Source of the DNA: Kiritimatiellia bacterium
GTDB lineage: Bacteria; Verrucomicrobiota; Kiritimatiellia; RFP12; UBA1067
Length of the DNA stretch: 7,233 nt
Direction: 5' to 3'
Assembly: GCA_017405115.1 (NCBI GenBank)
Contig: JAFRBA010000254.1
Location: 1 to 7,233 of the forward strand
Shown: piece after piece, positions 1 to 7,211 of the stretch
How positions within the stretch are numbered: the first letter of the stretch is position 1
How the letters are laid out: each line of letters opens with the position of its first letter
Position numbers and translations under genes: made by a program
The notes under the pieces: generated by a model
The model's input: only the letters and a program-made list of their open reading frames with translations
Told to the model about the DNA's origin: nothing
Database searches by the model: none

Positions 1-600
1 CGACGCGCCGATCGACAGCGAGAACTTGGTGCCTGCCGTCGCCTTGGCGGGCGTGGTCGCGAGTTTCTTCGTAGCGGCATCGAACTTCAGGGCCGCCTTG
101 TCGTCACCCTTCGTCACGAACTTGGCGTAGATCGTCGTGTCGTTCTCCGGCACGACGATTTTCACCGTCGGGTTGCGGTTGTCGTAGCCCTTCGGGTTCA
201 GCGGCTTCGTGCAGGCCTTGTCGGTGAACCACCCCGCGAACGCATTGCCCGTCTTCGCCGCCGCCTTCAGCGTCGCCGTCGCGCCAACCATGTACTCTCC
301 GCCGCCACTCACCGATCCGCGTGTGGTGCTGTTGGGCTTCAGTGTAAGCTTCATGGATGTATTCGCTATCCAGTGTGCATATAGCATGTGTGATTTGGTT
401 AGCAGCACCCGGGTGGACGTAAAGATTCGCGTACCTCCGCTTTGCGCAGTCCAATACCCATCGAAATCCATTCCCGCGCGAACAGGGTCGACTGGCGGCA
501 GGACATATCCCGTATACGTCGTCTCCTCGCAGATGTAAGTATCTGTGGCGTCCAGAGAAAATAGTCCGCCGTTCGCGTCGAACGTCACGTCAAACTGGTT
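1..600 (-). other. C-terminal region in window: InlB-type repeat and beta-rich domain of the BspA-like protein
   Basis: Minus-strand translation 600-361 is one further InlB-type unit (VTFDANGG, then MDFDGYW, then YAHWIAN). From 357 it reads LTLKPNSTTRGSVSGG, an AFAGWF core, IVVPENDTTIYAKF and a Thr/Ala/Lys-rich tail (ATTPAKATAGTKFSLSIG). This resembles a divergent InlB-type unit followed by an Ig-like segment. The frame has no stop before the window edge, so the C-terminus and any anchor are not visible. It is the most GC-rich part of the window. Confidence 0.65.
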
Positions 601-779
601 CGCGGACCACGTGAGGATGTCGCGCCCGTTCCACGATGCGGGTATGTCGCGCGAATTGGGCCGTCCGTCCCAGCCCTTCGTGCCGAGGATCACGTAGCTC
701 TTGAGGCTTCCGCTCGCGTTGCCATATACGTTCGCGCCATACGCCGGCGCATTGCCGAGATAGTAGATCGCAGTGGTGG

Positions 780-1900
780 AACCCGATACGATGTAGTTAC
801 CGAGATTCGTCACCGCCGCAGGCACCACGAAGGAATCAAGCGACGAGCAACCCGCAAACACGTAGTCCGGCAGCGCCCCAAGTCCACGCGGCAACGTGAG
901 CGCCGACAGATTCGAGCATCCCTGGAACGCGCGCGATCCGATGCTCGTGACATTCTCTGGAAGTGCCGCCGCCGTCAGGGACGAACAATTTCGGAACGCC
1001 TCGCTACCAAGCGTCGATAGACTTTCCGGCAGCCGCACTTCTGTCAATGACGAACACCCGTAGAACGCCTGTGCCGCTATGTTCGTGACCGAATCCGGCA
1101 AATGGATGGACATAAGGGAACTACACCCCTTGAACATGCCAACGCAAATATCCAATTCATCCTCCAGCAACGTCACATCACGAATTTGCGAATAGATAGG
1201 CGCGAACCAATTGGACACCCTGCCGCCATGCGTCGGTATTGCCACGCCTGTCAGGGACGTGCAGCCCCTAAACGCCGTCGAAACAACATTCGTGACTGAA
1301 AGCGGCAGTGAAACCGAAAGCATGCGCCAGCATCCGTCGAACGACTCCGCACCGATTTCAACAAGCCCCTCGCCGAACACTACACCAGAAAGCTGCGTAC
1401 ATCCCGCGAACGCCCGCGCCCCGACCGACTTGATTCCATTGCCAAGCGTCATCGTCTGAATGAAAGAACAATCCTCAAATGCCCCGTCGCCTATGATTTC
1501 AACACCATCAGGTATCACCAGATTGTCAAGATACGTATCCTCGCGGAACGCTCCCCCTGCGATGTACTTAAGCGATTGCGGCAGATTAACCGTTTCAAGG
1601 TCGTACATCTCCGCAAGCGCGCAACTACCTATTCCAATCACGCCCTCCGGCACCGTCAACGATGCCGCCTCTTTATCGCGATAGCCCAGCAGCCAACCTT
1701 GATAAATCATAAAACCATCGGTATCGTAAGCAAGTGACTCCTTGATTTTCGGCGGCAAATCGTCATAACCTATCGACGTCAGCGTTGAAGGCAAAGTCAG
1801 ACGGACGATCTCATTACAACCATCAAAGAAACTATCCGCGAGCCGTGTAACCTCTTCCTCCAATACCACATCCGTCAAATAGGCGTAATCCTTAGGATAC
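780..1900 (-). repeat. Second BspA-type LRR block, about 13-14 diverged units
   Basis: Repeated pattern IPxxVTxIGxxAFxGCxxLxx, with cores such as GAFEDC, RAFAGC, ESFDGC, TAFRGC, QAFYGC, EAFRNC, RAFQGC and YVFAGC. Units 2 and 3 and the unit near 1200 are irregular or lack the Cys. Nucleotide identity between units is low and GC is higher than in LRR block 1. Confidence 0.78.
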
Positions 1901-1949
1901 AGTTTCTTCAATGTCTTGCCGCCAATAGCAGAATCGGACAACGACGTTT

Positions 1950-2766
1950 TCCATCGCCGCCATATCGCCGTTAAAACATGATTAGAAGCTGTAGTCAAAA
2001 TTGTATCAGCATCAACCATATTCCCATATAACGCCCAAGCGAGAAATGTATGGTCATCTCGTTCAGGTACTGGCAACTCCCCATAATTGCTATCATATAT
2101 TAATTCTACAGAACCTAATTCTCCTATGCCTCCATTCAGATCAAAAGAAACTTCATAACTGTTAACATCCCACTGCGCAACAAACTCCAATGACTCAGCT
2201 GGCACATTGGTCAAGATTGACGGAGACCATCCTGTAAACGAATAGCCCGCGCGACTCACTACAGGCGCAGCAACTGGCGTATCATAATCCTGCATTAGAG
2301 TACAGCCACCTAAACCGCCATTTGCATTAAACACCATTGGGTATTTGTTTGGCAACCAGCTGGCCGTCAAGACATGATTTGACGGCGTGGAAACAAGAGT
2401 TTCGCTCGTTATCTTTTCGCCGTTTATTATCCACCCATCAAACGAATATCCCAATCGCGAGGGAGTTGGCAATTCGCCGTAAATTGCATCAAATGTCACA
2501 TTCAATATGCCCGACACATCGGTTCCACCTGCAAGATTAAAACCGACTTCATATACTAACGGACTCCATTGCGCCACCAAAACATGATCTTGCAGATTCG
2601 TAACGATGGAATCTTCAGATATTCTTTCTCCTCCCAAGCCCCAACCGACAAAAGAATATCCGGCTTTCCACACATCCGATGGCAAAGTGCCATACTTTGC
2701 CGCGACTTTAACATTTACAGAATCTATCATTCCGTCACCGCCTGACAAGTCGAAAAAAACCGTATG
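1950..2766 (-). repeat. Four tandem InlB-type (Listeria-Bacteroides) beta-grasp repeats
   Basis: Four units of about 60-70 residues, each with a F(D/N)xxGG opening, a YGELP-like centre in three of the four, a GYSFxGW core and a closing A(Q/S/I)W: cores GYSFVGW, GYSFDGW, GYSFTGW and a degenerate HTFLAW. They match the Flg_new/InlB B-repeat pattern, common as stalks in secreted adhesins. The units are quite diverged from each other, unlike the young LRR duplication beside them. Confidence 0.8.
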
Positions 2767-2989
2767 AATTGGATCATACCGAATAACAGGCCAAGCTGGA
2801 TAGGCACTATTTCCGGTGCTAAGATTTCCAGAATAATTTTTAGATATGCAAAGCCTCCGCTGTGCGGGCAATGCGTTTTCCTCAATACTAACAACAGAAT
2901 CAGGTATGAGCACATATGTTAAGCTAGTACAAATAGAAAAAGCAAATGCACTAATACTCTGAACGCCGTCCATAATTATCACCTTTGTA

Positions 2990-3780
2990 ATTTTTCTACA
3001 ATGCCCGAAGGCGCCTTGAGGAATACTCGTAACACCAGCAGGGATTATTACCTCCCCGACAAGATTGCTACAACAATAAAAGGCATACTCACCAATATTC
3101 GTTACACAATTTGGAAAAGAAAGTGGGCCACGTAGATTTAAACAATTAGCAAAAGCCCAATCACCGATATTCATTACACCATCAGGAATTGCAAGCGAAC
3201 CATTCAATCCTCTGCATCCCGAAAACGCAGAAGATCCAATATAGTTCACACCACTTGGCAAATTCAAATCGCCAGTAAATCCTGAACAACCGCAAAAAGC
3301 GCGATCACCAATATTGGTTACGCTATTGGGAATCACCAAGTTGCCAGTCAAGCCACTGCAGCTATGGAATGCATCTATACCAATTGCTACAACCGCAGAA
3401 CGCTCCAGTGGCTATCATTGTAACACCAGCAGGGATTATTACCTCCCCAACAAGATTGCTACAACAATAAAAGGCATACTCACCAATATTCGTTACACAA
3501 TTTGGGAAAGATAGTGGGCCACGTAGATTTGAACAATTATAAAAAGCCCGATAACCGATATCCATTACACCATCAGGAATTGCAAGCGAGCCATTCAATC
3601 CACTGCATCCAGTAAATGCCGATGAGCCTATACGTGTCACTCCGATGGGTATATTCAGGTCGCCGGAAAGACCAGAACAATCGCAAAATGCAAGACTACC
3701 AATATTCGTTACACTGTACGGAATTATTATCCTACCAGTTAAGCCACTGCACCTAAAAAAAGCACACTCCCCAATAGATG
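2990..3780 (-). repeat. Tandem duplication of a six-LRR (432-nt) block, second copy shortened to 391-nt period
   Basis: The Ala-Phe core of successive LRRs falls at 3763, 3691, 3619, 3547, 3475 and 3403 (72 nt apart), then 3372, 3300, 3228, 3156, 3084 and 3012. The second six repeat the order of the first six: GLTG, GDLN, NGSLAIPDGV, LRGPLSFPNCVTNIG and LVGEVIIPAGVT occur in both. Across 3030-3205 versus 3421-3597 I count roughly ten differences in about 180 bases. The copies are offset by 391 nt, not 432, because only 31 nt separate cores 6 and 7. This is a recent higher-order duplication with a 41-nt loss at the joint. Confidence 0.85.
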
Positions 3781-3974
3781 TAACGGCCAGATTATCCATC
3801 TTGTCTGGTATAATCAACTCACCTGTCCAATTAGAATACTGCCCTCGAGTAATCTAAGCCGTATTGCCTACTTTACGATATGACCATGTCCGACCAGTTT
3901 CCGAGTCTGTCCATGTGTCAGACACGCCAACACACGACACCATCAACACTATGGCTAAAATACTTGCTTTCATT

Positions 3975-5003
3975 TTATAATCCATTTTGATGGTGAATGT
4001 GGCCTTGATGAATATTACCTACGGTGGCTTCAATCCGCTTAGCTAATCGCCTCGATAAATCGTCTATGTTGTCTGACGTCCACATGATCGTATTAACTTG
4101 CCTCACATCAAAATGTGCGGCATCGTTGAATCGCGTTTTGTTGCAGATGTGTATGACAGGTTTGCCCATGCCTGCCGCATACCCAGCCTCATAATATGCA
4201 CCTAAATTACAATCTGACTCATCCACGACAAGGAATCTCGCCTGTTTGATTTGATAGAGCATCTCGGGAACAATCTGGTTGTTATGTTCGAGCTCGTCCA
4301 TAACTATAGGCTTGAAACCCGCGTTAATTATGCCAGCCTTGATCGCTTCACGCAAAGGCTTCGTATCATCGCAAAACTTCATGGCAACGAAAGCAGTCTT
4401 TGATTTCGCATTAAGATTCTTTTGCAATTCGTCTACTCGCGCCCACCCTGCGGGAGCCACTTGCAAATGAAACGAATCACCAGCTTGAAGTACATAGTTC
4501 CTATCTGTCAGATAGTCACAAATATATTTCACCTGATTAGTAAAGTCTTGTTCATAGTCGGTAGAATCCGCCCCTGCACTTCTATTCCCCAAGAAGAACA
4601 GTCGCCCCAACGCAGATTGATCCAGGTTCACCACGTCCCCCAAATATCGCGATTGATGCGTGAGGCATCGAAGGATTAGATCAATTCGCTCAGTAAAATC
4701 CCGTGGAAGAAACGCCTCTACTATTTTATCATCAAGCTTAAAATACGCCATTCCATCACCCTGGCGATCCTCGAGGAACTTGTCAGATGGTCCGATAACA
4801 GCAGTATCACACTTCCCCTCCAGATGCCGGCGATAAAAAAGAAATGAACCAAAACAACCAAGCATGTTACTATCATACGACACCTCATCAAAGACAATGT
4901 ATTTTCCGCAAGTCTGGCACGATATCTCAGATGCCCAAAAACTGACCAATCGCCGTTCCCTCGCTTCTTTATTACCGCAGAATATGCAACCACATTCGTT
5001 CAT
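3975..5003 (-). CDS. Zinc-ribbon protein with C-terminal nucleoside 2-deoxyribosyltransferase-like (NDT-like) domain; candidate defence effector
   Basis: 342 residues from ATG 5003; ATG 5006 would add one Met and is too close to the SD. Positions below count from 5006. N-terminus: zinc ribbon with two CxxC knuckles, CIFC at 7-10 and CQTC at 30-33. Middle (about 90-200): helical, ending in a winged-helix-like segment (FHLQVAPAGWARVDELQ). C-terminus (about 204-330): an NDT-like domain with the FVAMKF strand (206-211), DELEHNNQIV (237-246), a FLVVDESD strand (258-265), and GAYYEAGYAAGMGKPVI (269-285), where E273 matches the catalytic glutamate of NDT enzymes. The closing FDVRQ (299-303) and RIEATVG (324-330) recur in zinc-ribbon/NDT-like hypothetical proteins I recall. 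NDT and related Rossmann-like domains cleave N-glycosidic bonds of nucleosides or NAD and are predicted effectors in several bacterial conflict systems. The substrate here is unknown. No signal peptide. It starts on the stop of the 40-residue ORF and ends TAA, 1 nt before the BspA-like gene. Confidence 0.88.
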   Translation of the reverse strand: MNECGCIFCGNKEARERRLVSFWASEISCQTCGKYIVFDEVSYDSNMLGCFGSFLFYRRHLEGKCDTAVIGPSDKFLEDRQGDGMAYFKLDDKIVEAFLPRDFTERIDLILRCLTHQSRYLGDVVNLDQSALGRLFFLGNRSAGADSTDYEQDFTNQVKYICDYLTDRNYVLQAGDSFHLQVAPAGWARVDELQKNLNAKSKTAFVAMKFCDDTKPLREAIKAGIINAGFKPIVMDELEHNNQIVPEMLYQIKQARFLVVDESDCNLGAYYEAGYAAGMGKPVIHICNKTRFNDAAHFDVRQVNTIMWTSDNIDDLSRRLAKRIEATVGNIHQGHIHHQNGL

Positions 5004-5125
5004 CATAAGCTCCTTTCAAAATACTGGGTGACTGGCAAAATAACCCTGTATGAACAGGCAACCTTCCAGAAGTCCACGTAGCCGTGTGCCCGACGGACAG
5101 GAGCGTCGACAGTAAAAGGCGTCAT
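5003..5125 (-). CDS. 40-residue small ORF overlapping both neighbouring genes
   Basis: The frame opens at ATG 5125, which overlaps the TGA stop of the nuclease-like gene in an ATGA, and closes with TGA 5005-5003, whose last base is the first base of the next gene's preferred ATG. It begins MTPFTVDAPVRRAHGY and ends ILPVTQYFERSL. The composition is mixed and fairly basic with a short hydrophobic stretch, too short and polar for a clear membrane helix. I do not recognise it. Its reality rests on the nine-base Shine-Dalgarno match and the stop/start overlaps at both ends, a pattern that is uncommon by chance. It could be a small third component, an antitoxin- or regulator-like peptide, or a leader whose translation delivers ribosomes to the downstream enzyme. 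An alternative is a chance ORF in a 115-nt spacer, with the SD a relic of a lost gene. Confidence 0.5.
   Translation of the reverse strand: MTPFTVDAPVRRAHGYVDFWKVACSYRVILPVTQYFERSL
5010..5016 (-). promoter_or_regulatory. Ribosome binding site AAAGGAG for the zinc-ribbon/NDT-like gene
   Basis: AAAGGAG precedes two adjacent ATG codons, at 5006 and 5003. Spacing is 3 nt to the first and 6 nt to the second, so 5003 is the better start. The site is embedded in the last codons of the 40-residue ORF. Confidence 0.65.
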
Positions 5126-5730
5126 GATATCACCTCCATGCCAATCAAACCCGAACTTGCAAGTTTCTCCGTATCTACGACCTTGAACACAAGACGGTCT
5201 TCACCTATGCACCATGATTCAAGTGCGTCGCGCATGTCGTCAACCGCCGCTGCATTGAAAATCGCGATTTCCGTTCTGCGGCAGACTCGTCCCTCTGCTT
5301 TGAGGAATGCTCGTGAAGAATCAAATTTACTGCATAACTCATAATAAAGGTTTTTCGCCTTCTTGGCGCGGGCGTGCACATTCTCCGTCTGCACCCTGTA
5401 TTTACATTCCAGCAATACAAGCTGCGTCGATTTGTCCGCTATATCTCCTTGCTCCTGCGCTACATAGGCATCAGCGCTGGGGTTTTGCGGCTCGCCAGAT
5501 TTTTGCGCGCGCTGTCGCTCTATCTCATCTCCCGGCAGACATGGAATTATGCTTCCCCCGAAAACTCGCTGAATGGTCTGTCGTTCTTGCTCCAAGACAC
5601 CTCCGAGCCGAACATTCTGCCCTTCTGCAGTTCCTCTTGCCGGACGACATTCGTGCTCTAAAAGACGATCAAGCGTCTTGCTCGCTGAATGACGCCAATT
5701 ACCGAAGATATACTCGTCAAGAAATAACAT
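5122..5730 (-). CDS. ATPase-partner protein with a PD-(D/E)xK nuclease-like motif
   Basis: A 202-residue protein starting 2 nt after the ATPase stop. I do not recognise a named family. The clearest feature is a hydrophobic strand ending in ExK (VLLECKY; E108, K110), preceded by a candidate acidic residue D87 in SADAYV. That gives D-x20-E-x-K, the spacing and secondary-structure setting of PD-(D/E)xK nucleases; an earlier DEIERQR helix (68-74) could supply the usual upstream acid. After the motif comes a Lys/Arg-rich helix (ARAKKAKNLYYEL) and an alpha/beta C-terminus. There is no signal peptide or membrane segment, so it is probably cytoplasmic. Being coupled directly to an OLD/AAA_21-like ATPase, it would be the natural DNA- or RNA-cleaving effector gated by ATP. 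The nuclease assignment is an inference from motif and context. The gene ends in TGA, overlapping the ATG of the next small ORF. Confidence 0.8.
   Translation of the reverse strand: MLFLDEYIFGNWRHSASKTLDRLLEHECRPARGTAEGQNVRLGGVLEQERQTIQRVFGGSIIPCLPGDEIERQRAQKSGEPQNPSADAYVAQEQGDIADKSTQLVLLECKYRVQTENVHARAKKAKNLYYELCSKFDSSRAFLKAEGRVCRRTEIAIFNAAAVDDMRDALESWCIGEDRLVFKVVDTEKLASSGLIGMEVIS
5129..5137 (-). promoter_or_regulatory. Very strong ribosome binding site GGAGGTGAT before the 40-residue ORF
   Basis: GGAGGTGAT matches the complement of the 16S rRNA 3' tail (ATCACCTCC) over nine bases, with GGAGG 7 nt from ATG 5125. It lies within the last codons of the nuclease-like gene. It is the best Shine-Dalgarno match in the window and the main reason to take the tiny ORF seriously. 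Confidence 0.7.
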
Positions 5731-5732
5731 GT

Positions 5733-7199
5733 CTAATCCTCTTGATAGCTGGCTATCTCGTCCAATGCGACGTTGAACACTTTGAAAATAGGAGAGATGT
5801 CCGTCCCAGTCGAACGATAAGTAAACTGGTAATCCTTGTCGTACTCGGATAGATAGAAGTTGATCTTGCTTTGCGACAATTCCGATTCGGACACGTTGCG
5901 CAAAGCCCGGACCATGTAGGGGCTGTGCGTTGTAATCAACAGCCGCACCTTGATTTCCTTTACAAGCCGGACAAGAATCTTTGCATATTCAACAATCCAT
6001 TGCGGATGCAGATGAGCTTCCGGCTCGTCAATAATCAAAAGGGTCTTGCTGTCCAGTGCGCCCCATTGATAATAGGCATTCAAGATCGCGAGCGAACGGA
6101 TACCCGTCGCGCAGGCTTCAAGGTCAAATGATCTACCGTCATTTCGCCTGTACATCCATTTGAATTTCGGATAAGTGCCGCCAAATAGCGCATCCAGCGC
6201 ACCAACCTCATTCTCAATCGAATCAAGGGAGCCAGACAAAATCGAAAAGAGAGATGCATCGGAATCCATTGCATTGCGCCTCAGCACCGGGAATCCATCG
6301 TGCAGGTCAAGAACGCCATTTTCACGAACTACCGGCATACTCATCCAAGGTGATTCAACGTACAGGGCCCTATCCACTCCGTAGAGCGGCTTTAGCGGTG
6401 ACTGTATGCGCGTTGGCTCGCTGCCGGAAACACGGTTTGTTGCATAAACCAGGCTATCCCCTTCCTTCAAGGAAACCGCGCCAGTATCCAGCAGTAACAA
6501 CTCCGATCTGTAATCGCCAGAAAGGAACGCATTGTAGTCTCTGTTCAATCTAGCTTTGTCATACGCGGTCAGAGTTTCGTCAACCTTCGCCGCTATAAAA
6601 GATTCAATTTCCGCTGGATCGGGTTGTTCTGAAGCGTTGGACGCAGATTTAAAATCTATTCTCAGTTCTCTCACAAATGCAGAATATGCGCGGCGCACAT
6701 CATCAACGGAAAGTCTGCTCGCACACAGATCCAGCGACACTTTTTGAAAGGCGTTGAAATCGGACAGCAAATCCGACATGGGCTTCTTATGCAATTGCGG
6801 ATGAAAAATCCGGTCTGCCATGCGAGCGGCCGCAGTGCGAGATTCGCCAACATGGTCAATATTCCACCGTAAATCTTCCACAGCATCAACAATCCGCGAC
6901 AACTTGTCCCAGAAATACTTCTCAAGCGAAGTCGGATAAACTGCATTGAGGTTGACAAGCGAATGAAATAAATGCGCAAGCGTACTCTTGCCACTGGCGT
7001 TTACGCCGGCAAGAACCGTAATCTCATCTAAGCAAATGCTGGCCTTCCCTATCGCTCGAAAGTGCTCAATATCTAATTGCAGTGTGGTATCGTTGTGGAG
7101 TAGAGCATTCCGCCTCGGTTCTTCCGATGCGGAAGCCCCCTCATCAAACCGTGCGTGCAGATTTCCCGCACACGGCTTCCCGTGTGAAACTGGTGTCAT
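5733..7199 (-). CDS. AAA/ABC-type ATPase (AAA_21/OLD-like), probable defence-system ATPase; first 35 residues are intron sequence
   Basis: A 488-residue frame. Counted from ATG 7199, Walker A is G65-VNASGKS-T73, an ABC-signature-like ATGIRS lies at 364-369, Walker B is LLIIDEP with D391-E392, EAHLHPQW follows at 394-401, and the H-loop is TTHSP at 423-427. This is the split ABC/SMC-like ATPase layout of AAA_15/AAA_21 proteins found in OLD, PARIS, Septu and similar phage-defence loci. The roughly 290-residue insert between Walker A and the signature is largely helical and fits a coiled-coil/dimer region. Such ATPases usually sense a trigger and gate a partner effector. Residues 1-35 are encoded by group II intron domains V/VI (7199-7095) and are not part of the family; the conserved part begins at TLQLDIEHF. 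No ATG, GTG or TTG occurs in frame between the splice site and Walker A, so the native start is either in a 5' exon outside the window or this intron ATG. It ends in TAG, 2 nt before the next gene. I am confident of the fold but not of the pathway. Confidence 0.88.
   Translation of the reverse strand: MTPVSHGKPCAGNLHARFDEGASASEEPRRNALLHNDTTLQLDIEHFRAIGKASICLDEITVLAGVNASGKSTLAHLFHSLVNLNAVYPTSLEKYFWDKLSRIVDAVEDLRWNIDHVGESRTAAARMADRIFHPQLHKKPMSDLLSDFNAFQKVSLDLCASRLSVDDVRRAYSAFVRELRIDFKSASNASEQPDPAEIESFIAAKVDETLTAYDKARLNRDYNAFLSGDYRSELLLLDTGAVSLKEGDSLVYATNRVSGSEPTRIQSPLKPLYGVDRALYVESPWMSMPVVRENGVLDLHDGFPVLRRNAMDSDASLFSILSGSLDSIENEVGALDALFGGTYPKFKWMYRRNDGRSFDLEACATGIRSLAILNAYYQWGALDSKTLLIIDEPEAHLHPQWIVEYAKILVRLVKEIKVRLLITTHSPYMVRALRNVSESELSQSKINFYLSEYDKDYQFTYRSTGTDISPIFKVFNVALDEIASYQED
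5737..5742 (-). promoter_or_regulatory. Ribosome binding site AGAGGA for the nuclease-like gene
   Basis: AGAGGA lies 6 nt before ATG 5730, inside the last codons of the ATPase gene. It supports 5730 as the start and translation from the same transcript as the ATPase. Confidence 0.6.
7146..7178 (-). ncRNA. Group II intron domain V catalytic hairpin
   Basis: A 33-nt hairpin: AAGCCGTG, TGCGG, loop GAAAT, CTGCA, CG bulge, CACGGTTT. Domain V is the most conserved part of group II ribozymes, and the AGC triad plus dinucleotide bulge hold the catalytic metals. All stem positions pair, with G-U wobbles as in canonical examples. Confidence 0.85.
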
Positions 7200-7205
7200 C
7201 GGTAT

Positions 7206-7211
7206 CTCCTT
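7206..7211 (-). promoter_or_regulatory. Ribosome binding site AAGGAG inside the intron, before ATG 7199
   Basis: AAGGAG on the minus strand lies 6 nt before ATG 7199, which opens the frame running into the ATPase. Site and start codon lie within the intron, between the region where the maturase gene would be and domain V. An unspliced transcript could therefore be translated into the ATPase with an intron-encoded N-terminal extension. Confidence 0.55.

Larger units (their letters stand above)
1..3973 (-). pseudogene. Giant secreted BspA-like LRR / InlB-repeat protein, disrupted by TAG and a frameshift; 3' end outside window
   Basis: ATG 3973 opens a signal peptide (MKASILAIVLMVSCVGVS), followed by DTWTDSETGRTWSYR, the usual mature start of this protein type. 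A weak GGA (3981-3983) is the only SD. Domain order: LRR block 1 (about 3780-2890, BspA/LRR_5 units of 24 residues), four InlB-type beta-grasp repeats (about 2766-1950), LRR block 2 (about 1900-780), a fifth InlB-type repeat (600-361), then a beta-rich region (357-1) still open at the edge. Two lesions are present. Codon 40 is TAG (3856-3854), with the same frame continuing ITRGQYSNWTGELIIP, consistent with one substitution in a sense codon. Near 3387 the frame shifts: the upstream frame stops at TAG 3364-3362, while the downstream frame is open from 3411 to position 1. The loss is 41 nt relative to the 72-nt repeat register. Such proteins are usually adhesins or surface polymers. An assembly error at the repeat could mimic the frameshift but not the TAG. 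Confidence 0.82.

Noticed and set aside
104..454. 116-codon minus-strand open frame within the left end
   Set aside because: It is out of frame with the continuous BspA/InlB-type translation of the same strand and is low in hydrophobic structure; it arises from the GC-rich codons of the real frame.
3365..3411. Programmed ribosomal frameshift joining the two halves of the BspA-like gene
   Set aside because: There is no slippery heptamer or pseudoknot-like element, and the 72-nt repeat register shows 41 nt is physically missing, which a programmed shift would not explain.
2990..3780. CRISPR-like regular repeats
   Set aside because: The 72-nt periodicity is coding LRR repetition with no unique spacers between short identical repeats.
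4721..4993. 90-codon minus-strand open frame
   Set aside because: It overlaps the zinc-ribbon/NDT-like gene in another frame, while the real frame carries conserved CxxC motifs there.
5045..5058. Inverted repeat CCTGT-ATGA-ACAGG as an operator or terminator
   Set aside because: It is 5 bp only, inside the 40-residue ORF, with no U-tract and no promoter elements at proper spacing, so it is likely chance.
5307..5852. 181-codon plus-strand open frame
   Set aside because: It lies antisense over the nuclease-like gene and the ATPase end. It has no SD, no recognisable motif and mixed composition, so it is a shadow of the minus-strand genes.
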